Origin: Micropruina glycogenica
GTDB taxonomy: Bacteria; Actinomycetota; Actinomycetes; Propionibacteriales; Propionibacteriaceae
DNA: 64,000 nt
Direction: 5' to 3'
Assembly (NCBI RefSeq): GCF_900289045.1
Contig: NZ_LT985188.1
Location: 2,852,001-2,916,000, forward strand
Shown here: positions 50,769 through 58,917 of the stretch, in pieces
Layout: every line of letters starts with the position of its first letter
How positions within the stretch are numbered: position 1 is the stretch's first letter
Notes under the pieces: generated by a model
What the model was told of the DNA's origin: nothing
What the model saw: the letters and a program-made list of their open reading frames with translations, nothing else
Database searches by the model: none
Position numbers and translations under genes: made by a program

Positions 50769-51149
50769 ATGGTCATTCGGTTTCTGTTCAGCGCGGCGGC
50801 TCTGGGCTTTGCCACCTGGGTGGTGCCGGGCATCAGCATGAGAGACAGTGAGCCGCAGAACGCAGTGATGGGCATTCTGCTGGTCGCGATCATCTTCGGC
50901 GTCGTTAACGCTCTGGTGAAGCCGTTGTTCGTCTTCGCGTCCGCGCCGCTGCTGCTGCTCACGCTGGGCCTGTTTCTGCTGGTGATCAACTCGTTGCTGC
51001 TGTGGTTGACCTCGTGGATCGCCGACCAGCTCAACCTCGGCTGGCACGTGGACGGCTTCTGGTCGGCCTTCTGGGGCGCGCTGATGGTGTCGGTTGTGTC
51101 GTTCATTCTGAACTCGTCGTTCATCTCGAAGAGCGAAGTCAACCGCTGA
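50769..51149 (+). CDS. Phage-holin-4-like (DUF360-type) membrane protein
   Basis: The 126-residue protein has four hydrophobic helices and the family pattern GFATWVVPGISM, ILLVAIIFGVVNALVKPLF, LTLGLFLLVINSLLLWLTSW and the WSAFWGALMVSVVSF end. These are small chromosomal membrane proteins of unknown function and are not phage. The stop lies one base before the phosphatase start, so the two genes are cotranscribed. It runs divergently from argF with 60 bases between starts. Confidence 0.9.
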   Translation: MVIRFLFSAAALGFATWVVPGISMRDSEPQNAVMGILLVAIIFGVVNALVKPLFVFASAPLLLLTLGLFLLVINSLLLWLTSWIADQLNLGWHVDGFWSAFWGALMVSVVSFILNSSFISKSEVNR

Positions 51150-51150
51150 G

Positions 51151-51627
51151 ATGACCGCTGTCGTCTTCGTCTGCTGGGGCAATATATGCCGTTCTCCGAT
51201 GGCCGAAAGGGTGGCGCAGGGTCGGGCCGCCGAGGAGGGGCTCACCGGGGTGACGTTCAGCTCGTCCGGGGTGTCGGACGAAGAGCACGGCGGCCCCATC
51301 GACGCACGGGCGCAACGGGTGCTGGCCCGGGCCGGTTATTCGACCGGTGGGCACCGGGCGCACAAGATCACCGCCGCCGAGCTGCGCGAGGCCGACCTGG
51401 TGATCGCCATGGAAGAGCTGCACCGCTCACGGCTGCGCCGGCTGGCGCCCGAGGTCGAGGTCGCGTTGCTCACCGATTTCGACCCCGAGGCGGTGCCCGG
51501 CTCGGAGGTGCCGGACCCCTGGTACGGGTCGGCGTCGGGCTTCGACGGCACGCTGGCGGCGGTCGAGGCGGCCATGCCGGGGGTGCTGCGGCGCGTCCGA
51601 GAACTGCAGGGTGACGCCCCGGTCTGA
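51151..51627 (+). CDS. Low-molecular-weight protein tyrosine phosphatase
   Basis: The 158-residue protein has the catalytic loop VFVCWGNICRSPMAE (Cys nucleophile, Arg) at the N-terminus and the general acid in VPDPWYGSASGF near residue 118. It removes phosphate from tyrosines or arginines. In many actinomycetes it acts on exported or envelope-regulating proteins (PtpA-like). It is cotranscribed with the holin-like membrane protein, as in related genomes. Confidence 0.95.
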   Translation: MTAVVFVCWGNICRSPMAERVAQGRAAEEGLTGVTFSSSGVSDEEHGGPIDARAQRVLARAGYSTGGHRAHKITAAELREADLVIAMEELHRSRLRRLAPEVEVALLTDFDPEAVPGSEVPDPWYGSASGFDGTLAAVEAAMPGVLRRVRELQGDAPV

Positions 51628-51669
51628 GTCGGGCCTGCGTCCACTGCCGCTTGGACTGATCGGGCCGGC

Positions 51670-51775
51670 ACCGATGCCGGCATCGGTGAGAGGTGCCTGG
51701 TTGCCTCAGTGGTGCCGGGTTATGACACGGCAGCGCAGAGCGATCACGGCACTCGACACAGATGCCGGCATCGGT
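51670..51775. promoter_or_regulatory. Two copies of an 18-bp palindromic site before the two-component genes
   Basis: ACCGATGCCGGCATCGGT at 51670-51687 is a perfect palindrome. At 51758-51775 ACAGATGCCGGCATCGGT has one mismatch. The start-to-start distance is 88 bases, about 8.4 helical turns. The second copy ends 53 bases before the response regulator ATG. They are good candidates for an autoregulatory operator of this system. Confidence 0.6.
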
Positions 51776-51828
51776 CGCCTGTCGGGTCGCACCCCCTCCC
51801 CTTGCTGTGAACGTGGCAGGCTGATGCC

Positions 51829-52521
51829 ATGCACATCCTCGTTGTCGACGATGATCAGGCCGTTCGCGACTCCCTCGCGCGTTCGCTGCAGTATTCGGGC
51901 TACGAGGTGACCGCGGCCGGCGACGGGCTCGAGGCGCTCGCCCGGCTGTCGGCGCTGCGACCCGACGCCGTGATCATGGACGTGATGATGCCCCGACTCG
52001 ACGGGCTCGAAACCACCCGCATGCTGCGCTCCACGGGCAACGACGTGCCGATTCTGGTGCTCACCGCGCGCGACGCCGTGGGTGACCGGGTGGACGGCCT
52101 CGACGCCGGCGCCGACGACTACATGGCCAAGCCCTTCGCGCTCGACGAGCTGCTGGCCCGGTTGCGGGCACTCACCAGGCGGTCGAAGCCGAACGAGCAG
52201 GAGACGTTCGGCAGCGAACTGCTCACCTTCGCCGACCTGTCGCTCGACGCCCAGACCCGCGAGGTGCTGCGCGCCGGCCGGCGGATCAGCCTGACCCGCA
52301 CCGAGTTCGCCCTGCTGCAGACCTTTCTCGAACACCCCCGCAAGGTGCTCGAACGCGGCTGGCTGCTCAACGAAGTGTGGGGCTTCGACTTCCCCACCAC
52401 CGCCAACTCGCTCGAGGTCTACATCGGCTACCTGCGCCGCAAAACCGAGGGCGAAGGCGAGAGCCGGCTGATCCATACCGTCCGCGGCATCGGGTACGTG
52501 CTGCGCGAGACGCCCCCGTGA
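51829..52521 (+). CDS. OmpR-family response regulator (MprA-like)
   Basis: The 230-residue protein has a receiver domain with acidic residues DDD at 7-9, phosphoacceptor aspartate in [11 protein letters not shown] near residue 51, and [13 protein letters not shown]. The C-terminal winged helix (residues ~130-230) has [15 protein letters not shown] and [18 protein letters not shown] with [11 protein letters not shown]-like end. It activates or represses envelope-stress genes in related species. The stop overlaps the kinase GTG as GTGA. Confidence 0.95.
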   Translation: MHILVVDDDQAVRDSLARSLQYSGYEVTAAGDGLEALARLSALRPDAVIMDVMMPRLDGLETTRMLRSTGNDVPILVLTARDAVGDRVDGLDAGADDYMAKPFALDELLARLRALTRRSKPNEQETFGSELLTFADLSLDAQTREVLRAGRRISLTRTEFALLQTFLEHPRKVLERGWLLNEVWGFDFPTTANSLEVYIGYLRRKTEGEGESRLIHTVRGIGYVLRETPP

Positions 52522-53969
52522 GAGGTTGGCTGACCCGGCTCTTGTCGGTTCGCGAACGGCCGCTGCGAGACCGGCTGGCCGCACTCGTGGCTGCCGCGGT
52601 GGCCTCGGCGGTCGCCGTCACCGGCATCGCGGCGTGGCTGATCACCAACGTCACCGTCTACAACCAATTGGACGCCGAACTGGTCGACATCGCCGCCGTG
52701 ACCGCCAACTGGGTGGCCGTCGACATCGAGGGCATGGGCGGCCTGGACTCCAACGCCCTCAAGGCCGCCAACGTCACCGTCATGCTGTTGCGGTCGGACG
52801 GGCGGCTGACCACGCTGCCCGGCGAGAAGGTGTCGCTGAACCCGGGTTCGGAAGAGCTGTCGGTGGCCCGCCGCCAGCAGGGGTCGTCGGCGCGCACCGG
52901 CATCGCGTCCAACGGCGAGCCGTACCGCATCGTCGCCGTGCCGTTTCAGTCGACCACCGAGAAGTTCGCGCTGGTGCTGGGCCGGCCGCTGGAGGCCACC
53001 AACAACATCATGGGCACACTGGCGTGGTCGCTGGTGCTGTTCGGCGTACTGGGCGCGGCGGTGTCGAGCGCCATCGGCTTCGTGATCGCCCGGTCGGCGA
53101 TCAGGCCGGTGCAGCGGCTCACCGAGGCCGTCACCCGAGTCACCGACACCAACGATCTCACCCCCATCACGGTGGACGGCTCGGGCGAGCTCGCCGATCT
53201 CGGCCGCTCGTTCAACACCATGCTGGGCACGCTGGCGTCGTCGCGCGAGCGGCAGAAGCGGCTGATCGCGGACGCCGGCCACGAGTTGCGCACCCCGCTC
53301 ACCGCGCTGCGCACCAACGTCGAACTGCTGGTCGCCGACGAGCGCAGCAACATGCTGCCCGAGGGTGCCCGCGGCGACATTCTGCGCGACATCGCCGGAC
53401 AGCTCGGCGAGTTCACCACGCTCGTCGGCGACCTGGTGCACCTCAGCCGCGAGGACGTCGTCGAGCCGCATCCCGAGCCCATCGATCTGCGCGACGTGAT
53501 CAACTCGGCCATCGCGCGGGCCAAGCGGCGAGGGCCGTCCCTGAGCTTCGACGTGGAACTCAACCCGCTGTATCTGGTGGGCGAGCCCGACTCGCTGGAG
53601 CGCGCGATCACCAACCTGCTCGACAACGCGGTGAAGTTCTCACCGCCCGGGGGCACGATTCACGTGCTGCTCGACGGCGATCGGCTGCGCATCTCTGACC
53701 AAGGGCCCGGCATTCCCGACGACGAACTGCCGCACGTGTTCGACCGGTTCTGGCGCTCGCCCTCGGCCCGCAACGCGCCGGGGTCGGGCCTCGGGCTGTC
53801 GATCGTGGCGCAGACCATCAAGGCGCACGGCGGCTGGGTGAAGGCCGGACGCTCGGCCGAGGGCGGCGCCGAGTTCATCGTGCGGCTGCCGGGTGAGGCC
53901 AGCCCGCCGGAAGAGGCGGCGGTGGACGACGACGAGTCGACCGTGCTGCTGCCCAAGATCAAGGCTTGA
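52518..53969 (+). CDS. Sensor histidine kinase (MprB-like)
   Basis: The 483-residue protein has an N-terminal membrane helix (residues ~15-45), an extracytoplasmic domain of about 120 residues, a second membrane helix with HAMP ([19 protein letters not shown]), the phospho-His box [17 protein letters not shown], and the ATPase boxes [19 protein letters not shown] and GSGLGLSIV. The start GTG 52518 overlaps the regulator stop by four bases. It would sense an envelope signal and phosphorylate the regulator. Confidence 0.95.
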   Translation: MRGWLTRLLSVRERPLRDRLAALVAAAVASAVAVTGIAAWLITNVTVYNQLDAELVDIAAVTANWVAVDIEGMGGLDSNALKAANVTVMLLRSDGRLTTLPGEKVSLNPGSEELSVARRQQGSSARTGIASNGEPYRIVAVPFQSTTEKFALVLGRPLEATNNIMGTLAWSLVLFGVLGAAVSSAIGFVIARSAIRPVQRLTEAVTRVTDTNDLTPITVDGSGELADLGRSFNTMLGTLASSRERQKRLIADAGHELRTPLTALRTNVELLVADERSNMLPEGARGDILRDIAGQLGEFTTLVGDLVHLSREDVVEPHPEPIDLRDVINSAIARAKRRGPSLSFDVELNPLYLVGEPDSLERAITNLLDNAVKFSPPGGTIHVLLDGDRLRISDQGPGIPDDELPHVFDRFWRSPSARNAPGSGLGLSIVAQTIKAHGGWVKAGRSAEGGAEFIVRLPGEASPPEEAAVDDDESTVLLPKIKA

Positions 53970-54041
53970 GCGAATCCGCTGGTCGAGCTTGTGGTGGGTC
54001 GAGCTCGTCGAGACGAAGGGATGGTCGAGCTCGTCGAGACC
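53970..54041. repeat. Family A repeats
   Basis: GGTCGAGCTTGTGGTGGGTC, GAGCTCGTCGAGACGAAGG and GGTCGAGCTCGTCGAGACCC form a short head-to-tail array between the convergent kinase and small genes. Confidence 0.6.
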
Positions 54042-54206
54042 CTAGCCAGGGCACTTCGGCATCGCGGTGGCGTTGTGCGAGTGACGGCGTTCCTCGCAGT
54101 GCGGCGAGACGTAGTCCCAGCCAACGGCGTGAATGCGGTCGGCCAGGCCCTGGGTGTCGGCGAGCCAGCGGGCCAGGCGCGAGCGGTGTCGCGCGTGCGG
54201 GGTCAT
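54042..54206 (-). CDS. Small uncharacterised protein, coupled to the gene before it
   Basis: The 54-residue product starts MTPHARHRSRLARWLADT. It is rich in His, Arg and Cys (HCEERRHSHN). Its ATG overlaps the stop of the upstream small gene as ATGA, a pattern typical of genuine operons. No family is recognised. The short size leaves doubt. Confidence 0.4.
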   Translation of the reverse strand: MTPHARHRSRLARWLADTQGLADRIHAVGWDYVSPHCEERRHSHNATAMPKCPG

Positions 54207-54394
54207 TGCGGCTTCTTGGTGGTGCCGAAGGTGAAGGTGCGCACGGTCGTGATCGTGGTGGCGGGCGCGGGCCTGTCGACCGCCGGTTCGGGCTGGTCGC
54301 CGGGCTGCACGGGCCGGACGTCCTCGCCCAGGGCGGCGCGGATCGCCTCGCCCACCGCGTTGGTCGCCGGGTTGAACTTGCGGGTCTCGGCCAT
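54203..54394 (-). CDS. Small uncharacterised protein
   Basis: The 63-residue product starts MAETRKFNPATNAVGEAIRA and continues with a Pro/Ala/Thr-rich part ending TKKPQ. There is no signal peptide or membrane segment. The sequence is moderately acidic and looks partly disordered. Overlap with the next small gene argues that both are translated. I do not recognise either. Confidence 0.45.
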   Translation of the reverse strand: MAETRKFNPATNAVGEAIRAALGEDVRPVQPGDQPEPAVDRPAPATTITTVRTFTFGTTKKPQ

Positions 54395-54462
54395 GCCGGG
54401 ATTCTACGTCGAGAACACTCGCAGGGCGCTGGGTTGATGCTGTGCAATCGCTGGGGGTTCCG

Positions 54463-54564
54463 GCGGTTGAGCGTGTCGAAACCCTGACCACCCTGAATCT
54501 CGACCCACCTCGACCCCTCTGCCAAGGGGTCTCGACCAGCTCGACCAGTGAAATCCGCGCTTCT
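54463..54564. repeat. Family A repeats
   Basis: GGTTGAGCGTGTCGAAACCC (54466-54485) and GGTCTCGACCAGCTCGACCAG (about 54527-54547) flank a gap before the GNAT gene. Confidence 0.6.
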
Positions 54565-55137
54565 TCAGCAGGGGTCGGCGAGCCAGTCGCCGACGATGAT
54601 CGCCATCAGGTGGGCGTCCACCCAACCGTCATCGAAGCGGAGCGCGTCGCGCATGGTGCCCTCGACCACGAAGCCGACCTTCTCGTACACCCGCCGGGCG
54701 CGGGGGTTGAAGGCGTAGACCACCAATGCAACTCGATGAAGGCGCTCGGTTTCGAAGGCGTGCCGCACCACCAACCGGGTGGCTTCGGTGCCGAGGCCGC
54801 GGCCGGTGGCGCCGGCGATCCAGATTCTGAAGCCGCACGACGCGTTGCCCTCATCGAGGTCGGTGAGCAGCACCTCGCCCACCACCGCCCCCGACGACGT
54901 CTCAACGATCGCCCACACGTGCCGGTCGCTCGCCTTGGCCCAGGTGGCGTAGATCTGCTGCAGCCGCTCGAACGTCCAGGCATCGTCCGAGCTCGGCGTG
55001 CTGGTGTGCACCGAGCCGGTCAGCACGCTCACCTCGGGGTCGCGCATCAGCGCGTGCAACACCGCGACATCTGCCTCGGACGGCGGCCGTAACACCACCA
55101 GTTCGCCCACGATCTGGGGAGTAGCGGCGAAGGTCAC
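54565..55137 (-). CDS. GNAT-family N-acetyltransferase
   Basis: The 190-residue protein has the acetyl-CoA motif in GFRIWIAGATGRGLGTEATRLVVRHAF and the C-terminal VVYAFNPRARRVYEKVGFVVEGT. The sequence resembles RimJ/RimL-like acetyltransferases. The acceptor may be a protein N-terminus or a small amine. GTG 55137 is chosen because the frame upstream is non-conserved. Confidence 0.88.
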   Translation of the reverse strand: MTFAATPQIVGELVVLRPPSEADVAVLHALMRDPEVSVLTGSVHTSTPSSDDAWTFERLQQIYATWAKASDRHVWAIVETSSGAVVGEVLLTDLDEGNASCGFRIWIAGATGRGLGTEATRLVVRHAFETERLHRVALVVYAFNPRARRVYEKVGFVVEGTMRDALRFDDGWVDAHLMAIIVGDWLADPC

Positions 55138-55286
55138 CCGCCGATCATCGCAGGCTGGACGGCGCGCGCGGCCCGCCCCACAGGTGTGCGGTCGAGCTCG
55201 CCGATCACAGGGTCGAGCTCCCGGAACTCGTTTCTGTCGGAGCCACCTGGCACCATCGTGACTTGCCACGACCAGGAGGTGAGCCC

Positions 55287-56633
55287 ATGAACCGCAAACG
55301 CTTCAACCAGCTGCTGGTCAACACGTTTCTGGCGAACCTCACCACGAGCTACCAGTGGTTCGCGCTCACCTTTTGGGTGTACCTCGAAACCCGCTCGGTG
55401 CTGGCCACGGCCTTCATCGGCGGCTCGTACATGCTGCTCATCGCGGTGGTCGGGGTGCCGTTCGGCACCTGGGTCGACCGCACCCGCAAGAAGCGGGTGA
55501 TGGTGGTGGCCCAGTTGGTCACCACAGCGGCTTTCGCGCTTGCCGTGAGCCTGTACCTGGTCACTCCGCGCGCCGAGCTGCTGCGCATCGGCGGCTGGCA
55601 GTTCTCGCTATTCGTTGGCATCGTGCTGGTCGGCGCCGTGGTCGAATCGGCTCGCAACATCGCGCTGTCGACCTGCGTCACCCTGCTGATCGACGAAGCC
55701 GAACGCGACAAGGTGAACGGCCTGGTCGGCATGGTCGGCGGCCTCAGCTTCGCCGCCACCTCGGTGTTTTCAGGGCTGTCTGTGGGGCAACTCGGCATGA
55801 CCTGGACGCTGGTGATCGCCCTCGTGCTGAGCGTGGCGTCGTTGCTGCACCTGCTGCCCGTGCAGGTGCCCGAAGCCGAGATCGTGCACACCGACGGGGC
55901 GCCGAAGGCGGTCGATTTCGGCGGCGCCTTCCGCGCGATCAGGGCGGTGCCGGGGCTCACCGGCCTGGTGCTCTTCGCCTGCTTCAACAACCTGCTGGGC
56001 GGGGTGTTCATGGCGCTGCTCGACCCGTACGGGCTCACCCTGGTGTCGGTCGAGGTGTGGGGACTGCTGTGGGGCGTGCTCAGTTTCGGCTTCATCATCG
56101 GGGCCGGCTGGGTCTCTCGAAAAGGGCTCGGCCCGCAGCCGCTGCGGGCGCTGCTGCTGGCCAACCTGGCCATGTGGCTGATCTCGATGGGTTTCACGAT
56201 TCGCGAGAACATCTGGCTGCTGGCCATCGGCACTCTGGGCTACCTGGCCCTGATTCCGGTGGCCGAGGCGGCCGAACAGACCGTGCTGCAGAAGGTGGTG
56301 CCGTTCGAGAAGCAGGGCCGCGTGTTCGGTCTGGCCCAGAGCGTCGAGGTGGCGTCGGCTCCCGTGAGCGCGTTCATCATCGGACCGGTGGCCGAGTTCT
56401 GGTTGATTCCCTTCACCAACTCAGACGCCGGACGCGCCCAGTGGGGCTGGCTGCTCGGCGACGGCCAGGCCCGCGGCATCGCCCTGGTGTTTCTGCTCGC
56501 CGGCCTGGCCGGCCTGGCGCTGACCCTGTTCGCGTTCACCACCCGCTCGTACCGCTGGTTGAGCGCCCGGTACGCTGAGCCGAGCGACACGCCCGCGGCC
56601 GAGCCCGATGACGCCAGCACCACAGCCGGCTGA
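55287..56633 (+). CDS. Major facilitator superfamily transporter
   Basis: The 448-residue protein has 12 predicted membrane helices. Between helices 2 and 3 it has a loop GTWVDRTRKKRVMVVAQ, the MFS signature motif. It resembles MFS_3/DHA3-type exporters (MacR-like). AGGAGG precedes ATG 55287 by six bases. The substrate is unknown. Confidence 0.9.
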   Translation: MNRKRFNQLLVNTFLANLTTSYQWFALTFWVYLETRSVLATAFIGGSYMLLIAVVGVPFGTWVDRTRKKRVMVVAQLVTTAAFALAVSLYLVTPRAELLRIGGWQFSLFVGIVLVGAVVESARNIALSTCVTLLIDEAERDKVNGLVGMVGGLSFAATSVFSGLSVGQLGMTWTLVIALVLSVASLLHLLPVQVPEAEIVHTDGAPKAVDFGGAFRAIRAVPGLTGLVLFACFNNLLGGVFMALLDPYGLTLVSVEVWGLLWGVLSFGFIIGAGWVSRKGLGPQPLRALLLANLAMWLISMGFTIRENIWLLAIGTLGYLALIPVAEAAEQTVLQKVVPFEKQGRVFGLAQSVEVASAPVSAFIIGPVAEFWLIPFTNSDAGRAQWGWLLGDGQARGIALVFLLAGLAGLALTLFAFTTRSYRWLSARYAEPSDTPAAEPDDASTTAG

Positions 56634-56669
56634 ATCGCAGGGCGCGGTCGGTCGGCCTAGGCTGAGCTG

Positions 56670-57380
56670 GTGATCGACCTGACCGAGCTGTGGAACTTCG
56701 ACGACCCCGCCGGCTCAGAACAGCGGCTGCGGGCCGCTCAGGTCGAAGCGCCCGAGACCGAGGCGGCCGTGCTGCAGACGCAGGTCGCCCGGGCGCTCGG
56801 CCTGCAGGGCCGGTACGCCGAGGCGTTGGCGGTGCTCGACGGCATCGAGTGCACCGACCCCGAGGTAACCGTGCGCAGCCTGTTGGAGCGCGGCCGGGTC
56901 TACCGCTCCAGCGGTGACGTGACGGCCGCAGCACCCATGTTCGAAGCCGCGGTGGCGGCGGCCGACCAGGGCCTGGAGGGTCTCGCCATCGACGCCATGC
57001 ACATGGTCGCGCTGACCCTAAAGGGCGACGACCAGATCGCCTACACCCGCGGCATTCTCGACCGGGCGCGGGCGTCGCGCGACCCGTCCGCCCGGCGCTG
57101 GCTGGCCTCGCTCCTCAACAACCTGGGCATGGCCTACAGCGACCAGGGCGAGTGGCAGTTGGCGTTGCAGACGTTCGAAGAGGCCCTCGCCGAACGACGT
57201 ACCGGGTCGGACCTCGAGGCCACCTTCGCCGCCCGCTGGATGGTCGCCTGGGCGTTGCGTCACCTGGGCCGCACGGCCGAAGCCCGCGACGCGCAGCTCG
57301 CCCTACAGGCCGATCTGGTCGCGGCCGGACGTGAGGACCCCTACGTGCACGAGGAACTCGCACTGCTGGACCAGGCGTGA
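56670..57380 (+). CDS. Tetratricopeptide-repeat protein
   Basis: The 236-residue protein has several helix pairs with TPR pattern (ALGLQGRYAEALAVLDGIE, LLNNLGMAYSDQGEWQLALQTFEEALAERR, WALRHLGRTAEARDAQLALQ). It starts with a GTG (56670). It overlaps the YchJ-like start by four bases. TPRs act as protein-binding scaffolds. The partner is unknown. Confidence 0.85.
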   Translation: MIDLTELWNFDDPAGSEQRLRAAQVEAPETEAAVLQTQVARALGLQGRYAEALAVLDGIECTDPEVTVRSLLERGRVYRSSGDVTAAAPMFEAAVAAADQGLEGLAIDAMHMVALTLKGDDQIAYTRGILDRARASRDPSARRWLASLLNNLGMAYSDQGEWQLALQTFEEALAERRTGSDLEATFAARWMVAWALRHLGRTAEARDAQLALQADLVAAGREDPYVHEELALLDQA

Positions 57381-57772
57381 GCGGGCCGTCCGGCACTGCG
57401 GCGTGCCCCTGCGGCGGGGGCGCCTACGCCGCCTGCTGCGCACCGTTTCTGCGGCGAGAGGCCTGGCCGGCAACGGCCGAACAGTTGATGCGGTCGCGCT
57501 ACACCGCCTTCGCCCTGGGCGACGCCGAGTACCTGCTGCGCACGTGGCACCCGCGCACCAGGCCCGAGCGGCTCGAGCTCGAGGACCGCGACTGGGTCGG
57601 TCTCGAGATCACCGACCGGGTGGACGGCGCCGAGCACGACATGATGGGCATCGTCGGGTTCACCGCCCACTGGGTGGCGGGTCGGCAGCCCGGCAGTCAG
57701 ACCGAACGGTCGGCCTTCGTGCGCAGGGGCGGACGCTGGGTGTACCTGGCCGCGACCCCAGACGCGGAGTAG
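57377..57772 (+). CDS. YchJ-family (UPF0225) SEC-C zinc-type protein
   Basis: The 131-residue protein starts with ACPCGGGAYAACCAPFL, a zinc-binding cysteine group of the SEC-C/YchJ type, followed by AEQLMRSRYTAFALGDAEYLLRTWHP. It is coupled to the TPR gene (GTGA). YchJ-like proteins are widespread; the function is not known. Confidence 0.92.
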   Translation: MSGPSGTAACPCGGGAYAACCAPFLRREAWPATAEQLMRSRYTAFALGDAEYLLRTWHPRTRPERLELEDRDWVGLEITDRVDGAEHDMMGIVGFTAHWVAGRQPGSQTERSAFVRRGGRWVYLAATPDAE

Positions 57773-57779
57773 CGCCCCA

Positions 57780-57870
57780 GCCGGTCGAGCTTGTCGAGAC
57801 CTCTCAGCCGAACCATGAGCCCCATGAGCAGGAATGAGAACCGTTCCCCATTCCGGGTCAGGGGCTCATG
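57780..57870. repeat. Family A unit and a family C core
   Basis: GGTCGAGCTTGTCGAGACCT lies at 57782-57801. A family C unit at about 57814-57868 has the core GAACCGTTCCCC with arms CATGAGCCCC and GGGGCTCATGG, so the unit folds into a long hairpin. It abuts the second 58-bp element. Confidence 0.75.
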
Positions 57871-57928
57871 GCTACTCAGATAGCTGATTGCTACTGAGAT
57901 CTACGTAGCGTTGAGCTATTCAGGTAGC
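57871..57928. repeat. 58-bp dyad-symmetric element, copy 2
   Basis: GCTAC-N4-ATAGC-N5-GCTAC-N10-GTAGC-N5-GCTAT-N4-GTAGC, as at 4700-4757, with identical spacing and mirror symmetry. It lies between convergent genes (YchJ-like and kinase-like), followed by a family A unit at about 57931-57958. A promoter role is therefore unlikely for this copy. Confidence 0.85.
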
Positions 57929-57957
57929 GATGCGGTCTCGACAAGCTCGACCAGCGG

Positions 57958-58917
57958 TCAGGCGAAGGCGGCCTCGAAGCGGGTGAGCGCCTCGGGGGCT
58001 GCCTCGACCGCCTCGAGCGCGAGTTGCACGGCACCCAGAATCGGCGGTGCGGTGAGGGGCACCACCTGGGCGCACGGGGCCACCGACCGCAGCCCTTCGT
58101 ACACCCGCGCCATCAGCAGGGGCGGCTTGGCCTGCAGAATGCCGCCGCCCAGCACCACCGGAACCTCGCGCTCGAGCAGGTCGAGCCGGCGCAGGCAAGT
58201 GCCCGCCATGGTGACGATCTCGGCGGCCAGCCGGTCGACCAGGGCCGTCGCCACCGGGTCGCCGGCCGAGGCCGCGACGAACACCGCCGGGGCGAGTAGC
58301 GAGAGTTCGCCGTGGTCGCGCCGTCCGACGTGCAGTTGCTCGGTGAGTTCGACGATGGACGACACCCCGAACTCGGCGCACACCGCCGCCACCAGGGCGG
58401 TCGGCTCGCCGCGTCCGTCCTCGGCGCGCGCGGCGTACCAGAGTGCCTCTTGGCCCAACCCGTGACCACCGCCCCAGTCGCCCGAGATGCTGCCCAGCGC
58501 GGGGAACCGCACGATGGCGCCGTCCGCGCGGCGCCCGACGGCGTTGATGCCGGTGCCGCAGACCACGGCCACGGCGTCGGGCTGTTGGGTGCCGGCCCGC
58601 AGCAGGGCGAACACGTCGTTGTCGACCAGCAGCAGGCCGGGCCAGCCGAACCGCTGCAGGGCCGCGCGATAGGTCGACACCTCACTGGGCAGGTCGAGCC
58701 CCGACAGGTACACGGCTACGGCAAGAGGCTGTGCGTCGCCGCAGACCTCGGTGACCACATCGACGACCAGCTTCGCCGAGGCGTCCACGCCGATCAGGTG
58801 CGGGCTGGTGGTACCGATGCGGCGCCGGGCGACGATCTCGCCGGCCGGCGTGGCGGCCACGGCGTCGGTCTTCGAACCGCCGCCGTCGATGCCGACCACC
58901 ACCCCGGTCAGGCCCAT
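57958..58917 (-). CDS. BadF/BadG-type ATPase, N-acetylglucosamine kinase-like
   Basis: The 319-residue protein has the actin-like ATPase fold: phosphate 1 GIDGGGSKTDAV at the N-terminus, LVDNDVFALLRAG, a phosphate 2 CGTGINAVGRR and SISGDWGGGHGLGQEAL. It likely phosphorylates an amino sugar such as GlcNAc. It overlaps the GH4 stop by ten bases and is the last gene of the sugar operon. Confidence 0.9.
   Translation of the reverse strand: MGLTGVVVGIDGGGSKTDAVAATPAGEIVARRRIGTTSPHLIGVDASAKLVVDVVTEVCGDAQPLAVAVYLSGLDLPSEVSTYRAALQRFGWPGLLLVDNDVFALLRAGTQQPDAVAVVCGTGINAVGRRADGAIVRFPALGSISGDWGGGHGLGQEALWYAARAEDGRGEPTALVAAVCAEFGVSSIVELTEQLHVGRRDHGELSLLAPAVFVAASAGDPVATALVDRLAAEIVTMAGTCLRRLDLLEREVPVVLGGGILQAKPPLLMARVYEGLRSVAPCAQVVPLTAPPILGAVQLALEAVEAAPEALTRFEAAFA

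Noticed and set aside
49512-51149. Long upstream extension of the holin-like gene (545 codons)
   Set aside because: The extension is antisense to argF and begins in translated family B repeats. The true start at 50769 begins a normal four-helix protein.
50769-51149. Holin-like gene taken as a prophage sign
   Set aside because: This family is a common chromosomal membrane protein in actinomycetes, it is coupled to a tyrosine phosphatase gene, and no phage genes surround it.
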